Assembly: GCA_021203045.1 (NCBI GenBank)
Contig: JAJQBY010000078.1
Coordinates: forward strand, 1-35,209
Source: Oscillospiraceae bacterium
GTDB lineage: Bacteria; Bacillota; Clostridia; Oscillospirales; Oscillospiraceae
Direction of reading: 5' to 3'
DNA: 35,209 nucleotides
A model generated the notes under the pieces. It worked only from the letters and a program-made list of their open reading frames with translations. It was not told where the DNA came from and did not search any database. Shown piece by piece: positions 32,379-35,209 of the stretch. The position numbers and the translations under genes were made by a program. How positions within the stretch are numbered: position 1 is the first letter of the stretch; each line of letters begins with the position of its first letter.

Positions 32379-33290
32379 TTACTTCTTTTCCTCCTTCGGG
32401 GGGTCTATCATCATTTCCTTCAGGGATGTAGCCAGACCGGCGAGGCCCTGGATATCGGAGGGGATGATGATTTTGGTGGCCCGGCCGTTGGCGGCGGAGG
32501 CGAAGGCATCCAGAGCCTTGAGCTGGATGATGGGGTCGGTGGGGGCTGCCTGATTGAGCAGCTTGATGCCCTCGGCGGTGGCCTCGTTCAAAGCCAGGAT
32601 GGCCTGCGCCTTGCCTTCGGCCTCCAGAATCTCCGCCTGCTTTTTGGCGTCGGCCCGGAGAATGGCGGATTCCTTTTCGCCCTCGGCATCCAGGATGGCG
32701 GCGCGCTTCTCGCCCTCGGCCCGGAGGATAGCCTCCCGGCGCTCCCGTTCGGCCTTCATCTGCTTCTCCATGGCGTTTTGGATGTCCGCCGGCGGCATGA
32801 TGTTTTTCAGCTCTACCCGGTTGACCTTGATGCCCCAGGGGTCGGTGGCCACGTCCAGAAGCTGCTGCATTTTGGCGTTGATGGTGTCCCGGCTGGTGAG
32901 GGATTCGTCCAGCTCCAGCTCGCCGATCAGGTTTCGCAGGGTAGTGGCGGTGAGATTGCCTATGGCAAGCAGAGGGTCCTCGATGCCGTAGGTGTATAGC
33001 TTGGGATCGGTGATCTGGAAGTAGATCACCGTGTCGATCTGCATGGTGACGTTATCCTTTGTGATAACCGGCTGGGGCGGAAAATCCGCTACCTGCTCCT
33101 TCAGGGATACCACCTTGGCGACTCGCTCGATAAAGGGGATTTTGAAGTGAAGACCCACGTCCCAGGTGGCGTGATACGCCCCCAGGCGCTCCACCACGAA
33201 GGCCTTTGCCTGCTGCACCACCCGGATATTGCGGATGACGATGGCGATGATAACGATGATCAGAACGATCCAGAATATGATAGCGCCCAT
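32379..33290 (-). CDS. SPFH/band-7 membrane-scaffold protein (paraslipin/QmcA-like)
   Basis: A 303-residue protein: an N-terminal membrane anchor (residues 1-21), a band-7 domain at about 25-180 (VVERLGAYHATWDVGLHFKIPF, VVSLKEQV, VTKDNVTMQIDTVIYFQITDP, GELELDESLTSRDTINAK), then an Ala/Glu-rich coiled-coil at about 180-245 (KAERERREAILRAEGEKRAA repeats). The end has a hydrophobic patch and a basic-acidic tail. Such proteins form rings and organise membrane microdomains. It lies 32 bases after the nfeD-like gene, its usual partner, and a GGAGGAAA RBS precedes it. Confidence 0.94.
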   Translation of the reverse strand: MGAIIFWIVLIIVIIAIVIRNIRVVQQAKAFVVERLGAYHATWDVGLHFKIPFIERVAKVVSLKEQVADFPPQPVITKDNVTMQIDTVIYFQITDPKLYTYGIEDPLLAIGNLTATTLRNLIGELELDESLTSRDTINAKMQQLLDVATDPWGIKVNRVELKNIMPPADIQNAMEKQMKAERERREAILRAEGEKRAAILDAEGEKESAILRADAKKQAEILEAEGKAQAILALNEATAEGIKLLNQAAPTDPIIQLKALDAFASAANGRATKIIIPSDIQGLAGLATSLKEMMIDPPKEEKK

Positions 33291-33322
33291 GAGATTTCCT
33301 CCTTCTTGTTACAGGAATAAAA

Positions 33323-33784
33323 TTAAATTTGTGCTGACGCTTCTTCTGCGGGGGAGCCCTGCTTGGCCGGGACCACGATCATTTTGACCCCGTGGATGCT
33401 CCGGATGCGGACGACGGTCTCCGGCTCGATGATCTGTCCGTCCGAGGAACGGGCGGACCAGGTTTTTCCTGCGATGCTGACGGCGCCGGTCCCGGCCAGA
33501 TTGTCGATGCGCTGGGTGACGGGGCAGGTCTGACCGATGAGCATATCCACATTGGTGGGGTGGTGATGATGGCTCACCAGATGCTTCAGCTTTGGATAAA
33601 GAACGGCAAAGCACACCCCGGATACCGCCGCGAACAGCACGATTTGCAGCCACACCGGCCCGTCCAGGGCCGCTACCGCCGCCGCGACCAAAGCGCCCAC
33701 GGCGAACCAAATAGAACAGAGCGCGGCAGTTATAGCCTCTATCACCAGAAACGCGCCGACTCCTATCAGCCAAAATATCAGCAT
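33323..33784 (-). CDS. NfeD family membrane protein
   Basis: A 153-residue protein: two or three membrane helices (residues 1-65: LIFWLIGVGAFLVIEAI, ALCSIWFAVGALVAAAVAAL, LQIVLFAAVSGVCFAVLY) and a C-terminal OB-fold-like NfeD domain: GQTCPVTQRIDNLAGTGAVSI, then KTWSARSSDGQ and VVRIRSIHGVKMIV. No N-terminal protease is present, so it is the short NfeD class that pairs with SPFH proteins. A HHHH cluster sits between the parts. The RBS is AAAGGAG, 10 bases before the ATG. Confidence 0.92.
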   Translation of the reverse strand: MLIFWLIGVGAFLVIEAITAALCSIWFAVGALVAAAVAALDGPVWLQIVLFAAVSGVCFAVLYPKLKHLVSHHHHPTNVDMLIGQTCPVTQRIDNLAGTGAVSIAGKTWSARSSDGQIIEPETVVRIRSIHGVKMIVVPAKQGSPAEEASAQI

Positions 33785-33847
33785 AGACGGACAACTCCTT
33801 TCTTTACACTGGCTTTCCTATCGCATTTACATTGCTGTTAATAGTGT

Positions 33848-33876
33848 ATCATATACGCTGTATAAATGCCAGTAAA
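33848..33876 (-). promoter_or_regulatory. Promoter for nfeD-SPFH
   Basis: On the - strand, TTTACT (33876-33871) and TATGAT (33853-33848) have a 17-base spacer, 64 bases before the nfeD-like ATG. Confidence 0.55.
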
Positions 33877-34691
33877 ATTTTCGTGTGGAAATTATTTTCA
33901 GCCGGTTTAATAACGGAAACCTTCCTGAGAACCGCGGATTCCAGGAAGGTCATGATGCGTCAGGTGTGGTTGAGAGTCATACTCTGTACCGGATATAGAA
34001 ATTTTGATGTGCACTTTAGCGGCTGTGAAGCTGCCCTATGTATTCACCCGAAGCACTGCTCTACCAACGCCTCCAGACGGCCTTCCTTTGCGGTGCTGCC
34101 GCATCGGCCCGGACGAAGTGCGTCGTATCTTGTTTTAGCGACTCGTCAAACCCTAAAATGTAGTTTGTGGCGATCAGATAAATAATTCCGGTCACGGCCA
34201 TGCTATAGACCTGTTCTCGGGGGATGTGGCGGATGTGCTTTCTATCGGTATATCTAACTTTTATGAAAAGGCGGACTTTGAACACTTTATCGGCAAGGTC
34301 AACACGATGCTTGTGCTTTTACAGAACGAAGAACATCCCTATCATCAGAATAAAAATGTGGTAGGGCATATTGCCAAAGCAGGTACTGTTATGGAGAGTT
34401 GCTTCTAGTTGGGTGGCAAGGACAGCGCCATGCGGGGTGCTGATAAGAAGGTTGGCTATAAGGTTGGCTATATTGTATTCCCGGTTCCAGCCGAGAGAAT
34501 CGCATCTGGGAGAATTTCGGCATTTTTGACTTTGAGCTGGCTCTGGAAGAAATGGCACAGTTTGCTTCCTTAGAACGTAACGAGCGCTTTGTCGGGTATT
34601 GATTTCAAGGCAGTCAGGAGAATAAGTTTTATAATCCAGGACATCGGCAGAGAAAAAAGAATATTTGAGTAACTGCCGTGCCTGGTGACGG
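33877..34691. other. Decayed, gene-poor stretch
   Basis: About 800 bases without a convincing intact gene. It holds a hairpin (ACCTTCCTG 33919-33927 with CAGGAAGGT 33942-33950), short frames such as + 34226-34408 and - 34061-34285, and a protein-like frame + 34492-34602 that ends without a visible start. I do not recognise them. They look like remnants of former genes, beside the transposase remnant to the right. Confidence 0.5.
34448..34471 (+). repeat. 12-bp perfect tandem repeat
   Basis: AAGGTTGGCTAT occurs twice in succession (34448-34459 and 34460-34471) within the decayed stretch; such small duplications arise by slippage. Confidence 0.8.
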
Positions 34692-34942
34692 ATTGTTGAG
34701 CACCGAAAGCCCGTATTTGGCACTTTCGTTCTGGCCAACTTCGATCGTAAGAACTTCCTTGCATCTCTCTATGCTGATGCCCAGGATGACATAAGCTGAG
34801 AGTTTACGGATGATGTTATTAGCACGGACAGAGTAATGGAGTGCGTCAATAAACAATACCGGGTAAACATCTTCTAATGGCCGGTTTTGCCATCCTCGAT
34901 CTGAGACAGAAATTTATCCGTTACGCCAGAAATAAAGCTCAC
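34692..34942 (-). pseudogene. IS256-family (Mutator-type) transposase remnant
   Basis: Read on the - strand from 34942: VSFISGVTDKFLSQIED, then a one-base deletion near 34891-34893 (GATGG where GATTGG would read DW), then PLEDVYPVLFIDALHYSVR, IRKLSAYVILGISIE, KEVLTIEVGQNESAKY and LSVLNN. This is the central region of an IS256-type transposase; the first catalytic Asp (FIDA) is kept. About 84 of some 400 residues remain. Sequence past LSVLNN no longer matches and no ends were found. It is a fragment of an old insertion that was truncated on both sides. Confidence 0.75.
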
Positions 34943-34959
34943 ATAGGCTCGACTGCCCC

Positions 34960-35209
34960 TTACCTACCCAGTATTGCCGACGCTATAATATCTGCCGCCA
35001 GTCTTGACCCGGCCTCATTGGGGTGGCTCCCATCCTCTGCATAGAGATCCTGTTTTTCGCTTTGCAGATAGAATGCTGTGCCTACGTCTGCAAGGAGAGC
35101 ATTTCCGGCAGCGGCGGCTTCGCGGTATGCCTTCTGCAAGCCTTCGTACATCTCATTATAATCAAACCCGGATTTTTCCAGCTGCTTTCCGCCCTTTTTG
35201 TAGGGCCAG
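34960..35209 (-). CDS. SGNH/GDSL hydrolase, C-terminal fragment (cut by the window edge)
   Basis: The frame is open to the right edge (reading WPYKKGGK before the internal ATG at 35151), so the gene is partial at its 5' end and only the C-terminal 82 residues are visible. The motif DGSHPNEAGSRLAADII is the last SGNH block, with the catalytic Asp and His (DxxH). Such enzymes are esterases or lipases acting on acyl esters, often extracellular. The stop TAA is at 34960-34962, just left of the transposase remnant's start. Function beyond the fold cannot be told from this piece. Confidence 0.75.
   Translation of the reverse strand, partial: WPYKKGGKQLEKSGFDYNEMYEGLQKAYREAAAAGNALLADVGTAFYLQSEKQDLYAEDGSHPNEAGSRLAADIIASAILGR

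Noticed and set aside
33877..34420. Small genes in the decayed stretch (frames - 34061-34285 and + 34226-34408)
   Set aside because: They overlap each other on opposite strands, have no good RBS, and I recognise no family.

Overview
The window looks like chromosomal DNA from an endospore-forming, anaerobic, gut-type Clostridia bacterium, most likely an Oscillospiraceae-like lineage. This is inference. It rests on a spoIIGA-sigE pair, a Gram-positive PolC, group-II style ECF transporter S components without local A/T subunits, YgeW/YgeY homologues, GC-rich codon use with strong AGGAGG-type ribosome binding sites, and many compact hairpin-plus-T terminators. No rRNA, tRNA or CRISPR array was seen.

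Layout. 1-4.4 kb (+): a membrane-anchored D-Ala-D-Ala carboxypeptidase, a DegV fatty-acid-binding protein, a DUF4430 protein overlapping an ECF S component, and a YwlG/UPF0340 protein. 4.4-7.2 kb (-): a 914-residue lipoprotein with its own strong promoter. 7.4-8.8 kb (+): a dicarboxylate/amino-acid:cation symporter split by a frameshift. 8.9-10.2 kb (+): an AlaA-type aminotransferase. 10.2-13.8 kb: a MerR regulator divergent from DUF362 protein, ECF S component, P-loop kinase and CMD-cupin fusion genes; the promoter between them has a 19-bp spacer with a dyad in it, as MerR-activated promoters do. 13.9-16.5 kb (-): ygeY-ygeW. 16.96-19.4 kb (-): dusB, an ECF sigma factor and its zinc-finger anti-sigma factor, overlapping end to end. 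19.5-21.1 kb (-): spoIIGA-sigE. 21.2-30.7 kb (+): pyrH-frr-uppS-dxr-rseP-ispG-polC, a nucleotide / translation / isoprenoid / intramembrane protease / replication operon that lacks the usual cdsA. 30.8-32.3 kb (+): a tyrosine phenol-lyase-like beta-eliminating lyase. 32.4-33.8 kb (-): nfeD-like and SPFH genes. 33.8-35 kb: a decayed stretch with an IS256-family transposase remnant. The right edge cuts an SGNH hydrolase gene (-).

How the parts work together. The pyrH operon joins UMP phosphorylation, ribosome recycling and two MEP-pathway enzymes (Dxr, IspG) that feed UppS, which makes the lipid carrier for cell wall synthesis. SpoIIGA is the protease that activates pro-sigma-E during sporulation. 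The MerR cassette looks like an inducible uptake-and-phosphorylation module for an unidentified small molecule, and is the best candidate here for an undescribed system. The aminotransferase, the (broken) symporter, YgeW/YgeY and the lyase suggest an amino-acid/nitrogen-scavenging lifestyle.
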